Positions 51,329-60,645 are shown, numbered from the stretch's first letter. The stretch: DNA of 64,000 bases from Ochrobactrum sp. Marseille-Q0166 (GCF_014397025.1 NZ_JACJUO010000003.1:372001-436000); one strand, 5' to 3'. The notes: generated from the sequence alone by a model not told the origin. Numbers and translations: made by a program.

Positions 51329-52891
51329 CTATTCGGAAATATCCTTTGCAAGTGTTCGCTCATCTATCCGAGGAGTGTAGTCGAGACCGTTACGAAGCAC
51401 CCAGGCATTGCTCTGCTGGTAGAGTGGAATGATGGCGCCATCATTCACCGCGACTTTCACAGCTTCGATAAGAGCAGCTTCACGCGTCTTGTCGTCGTAG
51501 ATTGTCATCGCCTTGGAGACGAGGTCATCAAGCGCCGGATTGGAGTAGCCGCTGTCATTGGAAGCACCCAAGCCACGCTTAGGGTCAGCAGTGCCCAAAA
51601 CGTTTATCAGCATGGAACTGGCGTCATAGGTGGCATTACCAAGACCCAGAAGCTTCATCGCGAATTCCGACTTGCGCGACGAAAAGGTGGTCCATGGGAG
51701 AGCCTCCACACTCGTCTTTACACCAATTCTCGTCCACATCTGAGCGATAGCCTGAACGACCGCAGGTGCATTGGGATAGCGATCATTCGGCACGTGAACC
51801 GTCAGCTGAAAACCATCCGGATATCCCGCATCGGCCAAAAGCTTCTTGGCTCCCGCAGCATCTGGTTTGGGAGGCTGAATGTCAGGCGTATAAGAAAATG
51901 CACCCTTGGGCAGCCACTGACCGGACGCCGTTGCAGTACCTTCCATGATCTTGTCAACGATGCCTTGGCGATTGATCGCTTCGGAAAGAGCATTCCGTAC
52001 GCGGGGATCTGCCAAAGGATTCTTGTCCAGCACTTCTCCGTTAGGCCCCTTCACATTGGCTTTCCACGCATCACCTGATGTCGATGGTGCGAGATAGATA
52101 ACCCGTAGACCTGGAGTGCTGACGAGAGAAAGATTGGCCGTTGTCTTGAAACGTGCGATATCCGTCGCAGCGGGCGCGTCGATGACATCAACATCGCCAG
52201 CAAGAGCAGCGGTCGTGCGCGCGCTCGCGCTTGAAATCATGCGATAAGTGGCATGATCCCAGGCGACTTTCTTGCCCCACCAATCGGGATTACGCTCCAG
52301 ACCGACCTCAATGCCCTGTTTGAACGTCTTGAGGCGGAACGCGCCTGTGCCAATTGCAGCCTTGCCTGAATTATAGTCGGCAGTGTCGGCACCCTCGCCT
52401 GCATGGCGCGATACAATAGCGATATTGGCGAGATCGCCGGGGAGTGTAGGAGCTGGCGCCTTGGTGTTGATGATAACCGCCGCATCACCATCAGCCTCGA
52501 CGCTTGCAATGTTACGCATAAAGCCGCCGAAGCCACCGGGGCTGTTCGGCACGTTTCCGGCCCGACCGAATGTAAAAATCACGTCGTCAGAGGTGAACGG
52601 CTTGCCGTCATGCCACTTTACGCCTTCCCGCAACGCAAAGCGCCATTTCGTTTCAGAAACAGATTCCCATTTCGTAGCCAGACCTTCAACCAATTGGCCG
52701 TCAGCCGTTCGCTCGGTCAACCGATCGAAAATCTGCATCGCAATCGAGTTGTTAGGCGAGGCATTGTAAAAGTGAGGATCAATGGATGTCACGGTTCCAC
52801 TGAGGCCAATCGTCAGGTCCTTGGCTAGCACGGGGGTTGCGACCAAGCCCATAAAGCCAGTCAAGAGAATCACACCTGTTTTCATTTTCAC
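51329..52891 (-). CDS. ABC transporter solute-binding protein, peptide/nickel family 5
   Basis: Receptor of the second complete peptide importer, 520 aa and first gene of the operon. The signal peptide ends near residue 23 (PVLAKD). Markers are LSGTVTSIDPHFYNASPNNS, MQIFDRLTERTADGQLVEGL, GVKWHDGKPFTSDDVIFTFG and GTGAFRLKTFKQG with ERNPDWWG. It is not close to the operon-1 receptor, so ligands probably differ. The promoter side (52892-53023) is short because a truncated IS6 copy starts there; whether the native promoter is intact cannot be judged. Confidence 0.92.
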   Translation of the reverse strand: MKMKTGVILLTGFMGLVATPVLAKDLTIGLSGTVTSIDPHFYNASPNNSIAMQIFDRLTERTADGQLVEGLATKWESVSETKWRFALREGVKWHDGKPFTSDDVIFTFGRAGNVPNSPGGFGGFMRNIASVEADGDAAVIINTKAPAPTLPGDLANIAIVSRHAGEGADTADYNSGKAAIGTGAFRLKTFKQGIEVGLERNPDWWGKKVAWDHATYRMISSASARTTAALAGDVDVIDAPAATDIARFKTTANLSLVSTPGLRVIYLAPSTSGDAWKANVKGPNGEVLDKNPLADPRVRNALSEAINRQGIVDKIMEGTATASGQWLPKGAFSYTPDIQPPKPDAAGAKKLLADAGYPDGFQLTVHVPNDRYPNAPAVVQAIAQMWTRIGVKTSVEALPWTTFSSRKSEFAMKLLGLGNATYDASSMLINVLGTADPKRGLGASNDSGYSNPALDDLVSKAMTIYDDKTREAALIEAVKVAVNDGAIIPLYQQSNAWVLRNGLDYTPRIDERTLAKDISE

Positions 52892-53023
52892 GTTCCCTCA
52901 TTTTATGAACATGTAACCGTCACATTCGTTTTGCTCAATTTATCAACGGAACGTAAAATTAAACAAATGAATGTTTTTTACATTTGTTATTCATGAGAAG
53001 AATAACGAGGCGTTCAGAATCTC

Positions 53024-53673
53024 TCTGAAACGCTTTGAAGCCCATCATCGGTTTGGTGACCCGCTTGATGAACAGATGATCTTGTTCAAGAATATTATTG
53101 AGATATTTGACCTGAAGAATTTCGTTCATTTTGCTTGAACCGGTGATCTTCAGAATGTTGTTAACAGCCTGCGCTCCCGCCAGATTGGCTCCACTTTTAT
53201 CAATGATTATTTTGTTTGGAACGCCATTGCTTGCAATGGTTTTCTCCAAAAACGCCTTGCAGCGCCGAGACTTCGCCGTTCAGAGAGCATGAAATCGAGC
53301 GTTTGACCGTCACGATCAACAGCCCGATACAGATAGGTCCATTTCCCTTTGAGCTTTATATAGGTCTCGTCAACACGCCAGGAGCCAAGCGTTGGCCGTT
53401 TACGTCTTTGTGCTTCAGCCGCGATCTGGGGGGCGTAACGAACCACCCAGCGGTTCAGTGTTGCATGGTCCATGTCGACACCCCGCTCAGCCATGATCTC
53501 CTCAAGGTCACGATAGGAAACCGAATATCGGGCGTAAAAGAAAACGGCATAAAGCATCACACTTTTGGGGAAATGAGCTCCTTGGAAATCAATCGCCATC
53601 CCCGCTCTTCTCACTCAATGTTGCCTCGCAGCGTAAAATAGCTCAGAAAAAATGAACCTTTTGCGACAGAGCC
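53024..53673 (-). pseudogene. IS6-family element, 3'-truncated with frameshifted transposase
   Basis: The 5' terminus is intact (complement of GGCTCTGTCGCAAA at 53660-53673). The transposase starts at ATG 53599 with MAIDFQGAHFPKSV and runs through WRVDETYIKLKGKW to RRFW, where a frameshift near 53240 moves the frame to NGVPNKIIIDKSGANLAG and VKYLNNILEQDHLFIKR. Homology ends near 53024 and the 3' terminal repeat is missing. It is inactive. The right edge abuts an IstB fragment. Confidence 0.88.
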
Positions 53674-53822
53674 CGATCGGCGAACCTTCGACTGCCTTCG
53701 GCGATGCAAAGACGACTGATGCTCTGCTCGACTGGCTTACCCATCATTGCGATATCATTGAAACAATAAATGCGCCGTGGCGCTTGAAAACCATTTCTCA
53801 AAGCAAAGCCGAAGAACGCTAA
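53674..53822 (+). pseudogene. IS21-family helper IstB, C-terminal remnant
   Basis: The plus strand directly after the IS6 end reads PIGEPSTAFGDAKTTDALLD then WLTHHCDIIETINAPWRLK and ends at a TAA at 53822. This is the typical IstB C-terminus (FGD..MT.ALLDRLTHHC.IIETGN.S.R.K). About 49 codons remain; the ATPase part is lost. Compare the IstA scrap at 14331. Confidence 0.72.
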
Positions 53823-53924
53823 CGATCAGCGTGCACAGAACCTTTACTAAATTGAAGTCTCGGGACGGCACGCTAATAGGCGCAACCTAAAGGAGAAGTA
53901 CTTTTCAGACGACGGTAAGGGGGC

Positions 53925-53943
53925 TATCAAGCGCCGATTGATA
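53925..53943. repeat. Inverted repeat upstream of the recombinase gene
   Basis: TATCAA-N7-TTGATA about 180 bp before the serine recombinase. Such dyads are typical of resolvase crossover sites, but a true res region has two further subsites, which I cannot see. The rest of 53823-54120 holds no gene. Confidence 0.3.
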
Positions 53944-54120
53944 CTTTTTTCTTAGAATTCGCCCACCAGCGCGAACGAGATGGGTAAAAAGTAATTCTAA
54001 ATCATTGAATCAAAGATGCACTACATAGGCGTTAATCCTGCCTTTTAACAACGCTTGCATCCATAATGTTTCTAATGCACTTTAGTTGTGTAGGCTCGCG
54101 AATGGAGTAAGAATATATCC

Positions 54121-55041
54121 ATGTCAACATTGCAGGTTCCAAGCTCCCCTCCCCTCCCCCAGCGCCTCATTGGCTATGCGCGTGTATCGATAACCGACGA
54201 TCAGGCTCATGTCATACAAATGGATGAACTGCGCTTGGCCGGGTGCAAACGGATTTTTGAGGAGAAAGAATCTGAAGCGATGCAGGACAGGCCAATTCTG
54301 AACAGGCTACTCGCAGAACTTGTTGCCGGCGACATACTCGTCGTTGTTAGCCTTGATCGGATCGCTCTCTCCGTCAGCCATCTTCTTGAGATGCTCGAAG
54401 AGCTTACGCAACGTGGCATCCACTTTCGCTCCATTCAAGACTCAATCGATTCATCAACACCACAAGGCATGTTTTTGCTGGAGGTCCTTCGCTCCGTCAT
54501 AGTGCTTGAACGAAGACTTGCGGCTGAACGATCGAAAGCAGGAATAAAGGCTGCGAAGCTACGAGGTAGGCTACCAGGAAATCCGGGACTGCGAGAACGC
54601 AAGCCGGAGGCAATCAGGGCTGTTTCACAAGCACGCGACAAGCGCTATCTCGACGAACTGATCGCTACGGCACCCACATGGCTGCCGGTCGTGCAACAGC
54701 TACGACCGACCCATGGCTGGGACAGTGTGGTTGAAGTGCTTAATCGTCAAGGTCAGGACTGGACTATTGAGCGTCTGCGCCGCGCTGTGCATCGTCTTGT
54801 TCGCGAGAAAATGGCCGACAACAAACTCCTAATCCGGTCCCCCCGTCGCATACCTGCCGATCGGTTGATGAAACTGGTCGCTGCGATCGCCATTGCCGAT
54901 CCACGCCTGTCGCTACGCGATATTGCGGCACAACTCGATAAATCAGGAGAAAAACCCTTGCATGGAGGGCGCAAATGGCTACCTGCATCTGTTCGCAATC
55001 TACTCGATGATGCGCATCGTTTTGGTCTCATTCGCCGCTAA
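54121..55041 (+). CDS. Serine recombinase (resolvase/invertase family)
   Basis: 306-aa site-specific recombinase. The catalytic domain spans residues about 15-140: YARVS with Tyr19, Arg21 and the nucleophile Ser23, the conserved DRPILNRLLAELVAGD helix and LVVVSLDR with Arg80. The usual second arginine three residues on (LDRLGRS, Arg71 in gamma-delta) is Leu83 in LDRIALS, which would weaken catalysis. LLEVLRSVIVLERRLAAERS is the E-helix. The C-terminal ~160 residues are longer than in Tn3 resolvases and contain WLPVVQQLRP, IERLRRAVHRLV and LSLRDIAAQL, probably DNA-binding helices. Located between IS debris and the replication genes; may help resolve replicon multimers. Confidence 0.85.
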   Translation: MSTLQVPSSPPLPQRLIGYARVSITDDQAHVIQMDELRLAGCKRIFEEKESEAMQDRPILNRLLAELVAGDILVVVSLDRIALSVSHLLEMLEELTQRGIHFRSIQDSIDSSTPQGMFLLEVLRSVIVLERRLAAERSKAGIKAAKLRGRLPGNPGLRERKPEAIRAVSQARDKRYLDELIATAPTWLPVVQQLRPTHGWDSVVEVLNRQGQDWTIERLRRAVHRLVREKMADNKLLIRSPRRIPADRLMKLVAAIAIADPRLSLRDIAAQLDKSGEKPLHGGRKWLPASVRNLLDDAHRFGLIRR

Positions 55042-55239
55042 GCAGCTGGCAAATCAGTCACCCAGATAGACGCTTTCTCGCCCTGCCCTATCAAACTTAA
55101 CGACCGTCTATTAACAGGTCACTACGACTGGAGCATCGCTTACGCAAAACGCTATGTTGGTAAGTACAGACGTAACAGCATCTATCAGCAACACGCAACA
55201 CATCAGAACGGCCCCTCAGGAACAGACTTCAGAGAGGCG

Positions 55240-55916
55240 AGATCAAATCAGCTTCATTACAAACACAGAGCTCCAATTTCCATGTCGCCAATCATTGTTA
55301 AGCCGGGTCATTACAATTGGTGTGGAACGCATTAAGCGCGGCACCACCGCTTCTGGAACCGTGCCGCCACCCAACCCATCACACCGCCCGTCAGAGAAAT
55401 TTCTTCGAAGCTGCGAGGCCCCACCAGCAGCGGTGATGAACGGATAATCAAGCAAGTTAGCCAAGCCAAGCAACGGCCTTCACTACAGGGCATAATCGAG
55501 TGCGAAAACAGCGACGAGCCTCTCGATAACAAAGTGGCATGACAGGAGTTTAACAGTCTTCACAGCATTGGACAGGATGCCTATTTCGGCAACGCGGACA
55601 GAAACATTGCGAGCAATGGCTGGAATATGCCATTCCTTCAACTGGATATTGACCTGACGACTTATTGCCATCCAAGGTGCGAGTTGTCATGACAAGAACT
55701 CCGTCACAGTCTCTGTATTCGCAAAATATGCACGCTCAAGCATCCCCTTAGCTTAATGGGAAATCTCACCTCGCACCTGTGGAATATGACCTCTATATCG
55801 TGCAGCCGTTCGCTGAAAGCAGGCAAGAAAATCTCAAAGCCAGCAGCGCCATGCTTGATGTTACCGGCATCGACAACAGCAAGGAGCAGGCGAAGATCAC
55901 TCAGCTCGAAACGCAT
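55240..55916 (-). pseudogene. LysR-family regulator, decayed
   Basis: From ATG 55916 the minus strand encodes MRFELSDLRLLLAVVDAGNI and HGAAGFEIFLPAFSERLHDIE, the LysR helix-turn-helix, before stops. Further on the same strand other frames give QVNIQLKEWHIPAIARNVSV, RVAEIGILSNAVKTVKL and LGLANLLDYPFITAAGGASQ then GTVPEAVVPRLMRSTPIVMT, which are parts of the inducer-binding domain. At least two frameshifts and stops separate these parts. It lies divergent from the TauE remnant 98 bp away, a common regulator-transporter arrangement. The stretch 55042-55239 before it shows no gene. Confidence 0.68.
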
Positions 55917-56014
55917 GCGAAAAAGAACAACTGACTACTTGCCTTTGATATAGCTGAATTGCCACCTCGGTCTTTCCGCATTCGGCAAACATTCCCGACC
56001 GCTATTCATCAGCA

Positions 56015-56660
56015 ATGTTTGATCTTTCCATATCGGCACTCATCGTATTTTGTGACACCTTCTTTATCGCAGGACGCGTCAAGGGCATCGCGGGTATATT
56101 GGCTTAGCCACCGTGGAGATGGGTATGCTGGGCTCATTCATCTCACCACTGGCAGATGTGAGCCCGGTAGTTATCCCGGCCTTTATCACCAATGTCTGGC
56201 AGCCCTTGACTGGCTCGAATTTCTTCAAACTTCTGCTTCTCCGCTAACCTATCTCGGTCGCGATCAGCGTTATAACAACGCCTGGACCCACTTGGATGGT
56301 GAGCGGCGACACACAACTGGCTACTTCTTTTCTCAGTACCGCATTCATTGTCCAAGCGCCTATACGTTGTTTGCGCACTAGATCAGCAACCCCACAACAT
56401 ACCAAGCCGTGACAAGGGTAACCGGGGCATTCCTAATTCGAGGCGCGTATGTATCTTCAGACTTAGCGAGCACGGAGCACTACAAGCTAATATTTTATTG
56501 CTATCACTTCCGCTAGCTCTGCCAGCGCGTGCGGGCATGGCGGTGAAAAAGCTTATTCGCAAACAGATCAGCCCAGGGGGGGGCTTTTACCGAACCTTCC
56601 TGATATCTCCGCTGCTTCTTGGAGTAGAAATGTCTCTCTTCGCTACTCCACTCAACCCGC
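56015..56660 (+). pseudogene. TauE/SafE-family sulfite/organic acid exporter, decayed
   Basis: ATG 56015 starts MFDLSISALIVFCDTFFIAG then RVKGIAGIL and a stop. The next frame gives TVEMGMLGSFISPLADVSPV then VIPAFITNVWQPLTGSNF, and later another frame gives RVTGAFLI near 56420 and PARAGMAVKKLIRKQISPGG GFYRTFLISPLLLGVE near 56520-56640. These are the conserved helices of TauE/SafE permeases (FF.AG.VKG..G.GL.T..., P..AGM..G..LR..IS). At least three frameshifts make it inactive. Together with the divergent LysR fragment it records a lost export unit. Confidence 0.66.
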
Positions 56661-57055
56661 AGACGAATATGCGAAGCATCGCTTTATACGTCTATCCCGC
56701 CGTATATACCTGCTTTATGCTGCTGTGTCGTAAAAGACAGACGGCTTGCTTCATCTACTGAGATGCTATTTATAGATTACCTCCAAACGCGTACGTTCCG
56801 CACTCTGGAGCAGCCGCTTCTTACTGCAAGATGAGATCGTAAGCTCTCGGTTAAATAAGTAAAACAAGCGGCCGCTTCTGCAAAAAACGTTCTTTACTAT
56901 CCGACGGAAGGAGTTTACGGCCGTAAACTCCAAGACTGGACGGCCAGCGTTAACCTTTCATTAACCTAAAACTCCTTGCAGAACCTTAAGAATCAGAGCT
57001 AAATGCGATAAATGCGTTTTCACGCCATTAAAATCGCACTTTAGGTTTTCACTCC
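56661..57055. promoter_or_regulatory. repABC upstream region
   Basis: Gene-free 395 bp containing a parS palindrome at 56909-56930 and, close to repA, repeated blocks TTTTCACGCCAT and TTTTCACTCCAT (57017-57057 region) and AAATGCGATAAATGCG. These are likely RepA/RepB operator elements controlling the repABC promoter. No Shine-Dalgarno site is visible before repA. Confidence 0.55.
56909..56930. promoter_or_regulatory. parS: parS centromere-like site upstream of repA
   Basis: A perfect 22-bp palindrome centred on GTTTACGGCCGTAAAC (56912-56927). It matches the rhizobial repABC parS consensus GTTNNCNGCNGNNAAC, which is bound by RepB for partitioning. A second match lies inside repB. Confidence 0.88.
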
Positions 57056-58270
57056 ATGAATATCGCATTTGATGCCGATCAGCCACTTTCCGATTTCGAC
57101 CAGCTCATCCTGAAGCAAGGGGCGGCATTGTCTGGCCGATTGGAAAAGCATCGCATTGAGAACTTCCCGCCCGATGCAGTAAAGTCGCTTCGCTCGTTCC
57201 AACTTGCCGAAGCCGCAGAGTATATAGGGGTTAGCCAGGGACACCTTAAAAATCTTTCGCTGAATGGAAAGGGGCCCCAGCCAGCCGTTACCACTACCGG
57301 TCGTCGTTCTTACACGGCAGAACAGATGCTGGAAATGCGCCGGTACCTCGATGCTAATGGCCGCTCCGATTCACGTATGTATGTTCCTCATCGCAAAAAT
57401 GGCGAACATCTGCAAATTATCGGTGTTGTAAATTTTAAAGGCGGCTCAGGTAAGACGACTACCACGGCTCACCTGGCACAACACTTGGCACTGACAGGTC
57501 ATCGTGTGCTTGCAATTGATCTCGATCCTCAAGCATCACTGACAGCACTTCATGGAATTCAGCCAGAACTCGATCAGTTGCCATCACTCTATGAAGCGAT
57601 ACGATACGATGATGATAGAAAGCCTCTCAGTGCACTTATCAGGAAAACGAATTTTCCCGGTCTTGATATCGTGCCTGCCAATCTTGATTTGCAGGAGTTC
57701 GAATACGATACCCCGTTGATCTTGAGCGAGAAGGGCACCCGAGACATAGGACGTACATTCTTCACCCGTCTCGATGCTGCTCTTTCTGAAGTCGAACATC
57801 ATTATGATGTGGTTGTTCTCGATTGCCCTCCCCAGCTGGGATATCTGACACTAACCGCATTGTCTTCGGCGACTGCTGTACTCGTGACGGTACACCCCCA
57901 GATGCTGGACGTTATGTCGATGTGTCAGTTCCTGCTCATGCTTGGCGAAATCCTTGACCCGATTAAGCGTGGCGGCGGCAACATGTCTCTCGACTGGATG
58001 CGATACCTCGTTACGCGATACGAACCAAGTGATATTCCGCAAAGTCAGATGGTTCACTTTATGCGGTCATTGTTTGGTGGCTTCGTTCTCAAGAACGAAA
58101 TGCTGAAATCAACCGCAATCTCAGATGCCGGAATCACAAAGCAAACACTCTACGAGATTGAGCGCTCGCAGCTTACGCGTTCAACATATGACCGCGCTAT
58201 GGAAAGCTTGCACGGTGTAAACGGTGAGGTGGTTAACCTCGTCCATAAAGCATGGGGTAGGACAGTCTAA
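57056..58270 (+). CDS. repA: Plasmid partitioning protein RepA (ParA-type ATPase)
   Basis: 404-aa Walker-type ATPase that segregates the replicon and represses the repABC promoter. An N-terminal helix-turn-helix region (FQLAEAAEYIGVSQGHLKNL, residues 48-67) precedes the deviant Walker A KGGSGKTTT at 128-136, followed by DLDPQASLT and VVLDCPPQLGYLT. The 404-aa length matches alphaproteobacterial RepA. Its stop overlaps the repB start (TAATG). The ATG lacks a ribosome site, so leadered initiation is uncertain. Confidence 0.97.
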   Translation: MNIAFDADQPLSDFDQLILKQGAALSGRLEKHRIENFPPDAVKSLRSFQLAEAAEYIGVSQGHLKNLSLNGKGPQPAVTTTGRRSYTAEQMLEMRRYLDANGRSDSRMYVPHRKNGEHLQIIGVVNFKGGSGKTTTTAHLAQHLALTGHRVLAIDLDPQASLTALHGIQPELDQLPSLYEAIRYDDDRKPLSALIRKTNFPGLDIVPANLDLQEFEYDTPLILSEKGTRDIGRTFFTRLDAALSEVEHHYDVVVLDCPPQLGYLTLTALSSATAVLVTVHPQMLDVMSMCQFLLMLGEILDPIKRGGGNMSLDWMRYLVTRYEPSDIPQSQMVHFMRSLFGGFVLKNEMLKSTAISDAGITKQTLYEIERSQLTRSTYDRAMESLHGVNGEVVNLVHKAWGRTV

Positions 58271-59325
58271 TGGCACGTAAAGGCATCATGTCGGGATTGT
58301 TGGATGGTATCACGGATGGTAAGTTTACCGCCGTAAACTCTGAATCGGAAACACCTGCCCCAACACCAACGGTAGAGACGTCAGGGCGTCGTGGCGCTTT
58401 TGGGATGATGTCACGTGCGGCCGACGAAATGGCTGCTAAGGTCGCTGCTGCTGAAGAAATCGAAAAACAGCTTATAAACGGCTCACACATCATTGAGCTC
58501 GATCCAAATGATCTGGAGACTTCCTTTGTCCTTGATCGTTTAGAAGATGATGATGATACGAGCCTTCAGGAACTCATTGCAGCAATCCGTGAGCGTGGGC
58601 AGGACACGCCTATACTGGTTCGTCCAAATCCAAGTGCTGAAGGCAAATACCAGATTGTTTTTGGTCATCGCAGAGTGAAAGCAGCAAAAGCTTTAAATAT
58701 CAGAGTTAAAGCGACTGTGAAGCAACTCTCTGACCGCGACCATGCTATTGCACAAGGTCAGGAAAACACCGCTCGTGCTGATCTAAGTTTCATTGAGCGT
58801 GCGCTGTTCGCCAGAAAGCTCGCGGAGCAATTCGACAACGAAACGGTAATGTCTGCACTAGCTGTAAATAAGACCGTCCTGTCAAAAATGCAGTCAGTAA
58901 CTAACTATGTGCCTTCTGATCTCATTCTGAAAATTGGACCATCTAAAGGCATCGGTCGAGATAGATGGTATGATCTTTCGGTCGCATTCAGAGATGGTAT
59001 TGGAACTGACATTGACTCAGTCATAGATCAGGACAAGTTCTATTCAGCATCATCTGATGAGCGCTTTTTGATGGTCCTGGCGACCGCCAAGTCAGGTGCG
59101 AATTCTTCAAATAAGCAGAGTACGAAAGAAGGTAAAAAACAGCCTCTCACAAAATTCTGGAAGTCAAAGGACAACTTAGTTGCCTTTTCCATGAATCGAA
59201 AACCAAAGAAAGTCGATATCTCGCTGAGGAGCGACGATGCTGGACCCTTTGGTGAATGGCTATCAACGCGTCTGGAAGGCCTCTACGAAGAATTCAGACA
59301 ATCTGAACCCGAACATGGAGAGTAA
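58270..59325 (+). CDS. repB: Plasmid partitioning protein RepB (ParB-type)
   Basis: 351-aa centromere-binding protein. The ParB nuclease-like domain is at about residues 75-165 (LQELIAAIRERGQDTPILVR, FGHRRVKAAKALNIRVKATV, GQENTARADLSFIERALFA), followed by a helix-turn-helix with MSALAVNKTVLSKMQSVT. It binds the two parS sites at 56912 and 58323; the second lies within its own codons 18-23. Start codon ATG 58270 overlaps the repA stop. The gene is followed by a 156-bp gap holding the regulatory RNA. Confidence 0.96.
   Translation: MARKGIMSGLLDGITDGKFTAVNSESETPAPTPTVETSGRRGAFGMMSRAADEMAAKVAAAEEIEKQLINGSHIIELDPNDLETSFVLDRLEDDDDTSLQELIAAIRERGQDTPILVRPNPSAEGKYQIVFGHRRVKAAKALNIRVKATVKQLSDRDHAIAQGQENTARADLSFIERALFARKLAEQFDNETVMSALAVNKTVLSKMQSVTNYVPSDLILKIGPSKGIGRDRWYDLSVAFRDGIGTDIDSVIDQDKFYSASSDERFLMVLATAKSGANSSNKQSTKEGKKQPLTKFWKSKDNLVAFSMNRKPKKVDISLRSDDAGPFGEWLSTRLEGLYEEFRQSEPEHGE
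58323..58338. promoter_or_regulatory. parS: parS site inside repB
   Basis: GTTTACCGCCGTAAAC fits the same consensus as the site at 56912 with only one central mismatch to dyad symmetry. A parS inside the repB coding region is unusual but occurs in repABC replicons. Confidence 0.82.
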
Positions 59326-59331
59326 GCTGCA

Positions 59332-59390
59332 AAAGAAAAAGCCCCCACAAACGTCAGTCTGCGAAGGCTATTTCGTTTTTCTGTAGCAAG
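59332..59390 (-). ncRNA. Counter-transcribed RNA (incompatibility RNA) in the repB-repC gap
   Basis: On the minus strand a -35 box TTGACA (complement at 59417-59422) is followed after the expected spacing by a weak -10 around 59393-59399, and a hairpin with arms AGCC..CGCA / TGTG..GGCT at 59340-59369 ends in TTTTTCTTTT (59331-59340). This gives a transcript of about 50-60 nt, the size and position of the ctRNA that limits RepC translation in repABC replicons. The promoter start point is an estimate. Confidence 0.72.
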
Positions 59391-59481
59391 ATACGAATCG
59401 CATTTCTCAGAATCAGTGTCAAGAGTCTTTGGCGTCAATTTGGCGGGTTTATTTCTTTTGCCTTTAGAAAGGTAAGAGGAA

Positions 59482-60645
59482 ATGCAAATTCTGGAGAGTG
59501 TCACGTCTGCCTTGAGCAGGCGAATGGTGAAGTGTGCCTTGTCTCAATCGACAGCTGAGGGCATTAGAAAATGGGAACTGTATAAGCATCTTGGTATCGC
59601 AAAGTCTCATTACGGCTTGAATGACAGATGCCTCACTGTTCTGAATTCTCTGCTGTCCTTCCTTAGTGAGGATGTCATTGCATCGAAAGCAAAGCTCGTT
59701 GTCTTTCCATCCAACAAGCAGATTTCTGTTCGCGCCCATATGATGGCCGAATCCACCGTCAGAAGACATCTTGCTTCTCTCATTCAAGCTGGCTTGATCA
59801 CGCGTAGAGACAGCCCCAATTGCAAACGATATGCCCATAAGAATAGGGCCGGGGAAGTTGAACTGGCTTATGGCTTTGACCTATCACCCTTCTTTGCAAG
59901 AGCATCAGAAATCAGAGAAGCCGCTGAACGTATTCTTGAAGAACAGCGCACCCTCAAACGCATCCGTGACGAGGTCTCCGTCATCCGTAGAGAGCTTGCA
60001 ATAGCATTTGAACGTCTGCCTAAAAAGACAACGGAAAAATTGTTCCATCAGTTCCGTGATGTGGTTGATGGCATTCCACGTCGTGCCACAAAAGCAGAAC
60101 TAATAGCGATTAAGGCTTCTCTGGAAGCGATTCAGTCAGATTTAGCTATTGCATTGAAAAATAATGATAATGTTTCAGAAATGAGCGGCAATGGCGCTCA
60201 ATTTGAGCGACAGCATAAAGAATCACTATCAGAATCTCTCTTAAAAGATCAAAAAGAAATATTTGATTTGAAGGTCTCAGAATCTGACGTTGATCATCAA
60301 CAAAACAACGTAGAGAAAAGGCCAATGATCTCACTTGATCTCATTCTAAGAGCTTGTCCTGATATCCAAAGCTATTCGCCTTCAGGCATTCGTAGCTGGA
60401 AAGATCTCGTGGATGCATCACGTGTTGTGTCATCGTTTTTAGGCATATCGAATAATGCATACATCGACGCGGTACGCGTCTTTGGCTTACAAAGTGCATC
60501 AGCGGCAATTGCCTGTATTCTGCAGAAGATTGACGATATTGCCTCCCCGGGGGGGTATCTGCGATCGTTAGCGCAAAAGGCTAGGGCTGGGACCTTTTAT
60601 CTTGCGACGCTTCTGTTTTCGGAATTGAAAGTGAGTAATTTTTAG
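59482..60645 (+). CDS. repC: Replication initiator RepC
   Basis: 387-aa initiator of the repABC replicon, preceded by the good ribosome site AAGAGGAA. Recognisable regions are LGIAKSHYGLNDRCLTVLNS, SVRAHMMAESTVRRHLASLI (winged-helix) and VELAYGFDLSPFFARASEI, ending with FGLQSASAAIACILQKID and GGYLRSLAQKARAG. The central part (60120-60320) is AT-rich and in related replicons this is where the origin of replication lies inside repC. No shufflon or fusion is seen. Confidence 0.96.
   Translation: MQILESVTSALSRRMVKCALSQSTAEGIRKWELYKHLGIAKSHYGLNDRCLTVLNSLLSFLSEDVIASKAKLVVFPSNKQISVRAHMMAESTVRRHLASLIQAGLITRRDSPNCKRYAHKNRAGEVELAYGFDLSPFFARASEIREAAERILEEQRTLKRIRDEVSVIRRELAIAFERLPKKTTEKLFHQFRDVVDGIPRRATKAELIAIKASLEAIQSDLAIALKNNDNVSEMSGNGAQFERQHKESLSESLLKDQKEIFDLKVSESDVDHQQNNVEKRPMISLDLILRACPDIQSYSPSGIRSWKDLVDASRVVSSFLGISNNAYIDAVRVFGLQSASAAIACILQKIDDIASPGGYLRSLAQKARAGTFYLATLLFSELKVSNF
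60120..60320. other. Candidate origin of replication (AT-rich segment inside repC)
   Basis: In repABC replicons the origin is located within repC, commonly in a segment richer in A and T than its surroundings. This stretch stands out within the gene (for example AAAAATAATGATAATG near 60157-60172). The placement is inference from family knowledge. Confidence 0.45.

Noticed and set aside
51278..52078. 266-codon plus-strand frame opposite the solute-binding gene
   Set aside because: It is antisense to a conserved DppA-type gene and lacks a start signal or recognisable motif.
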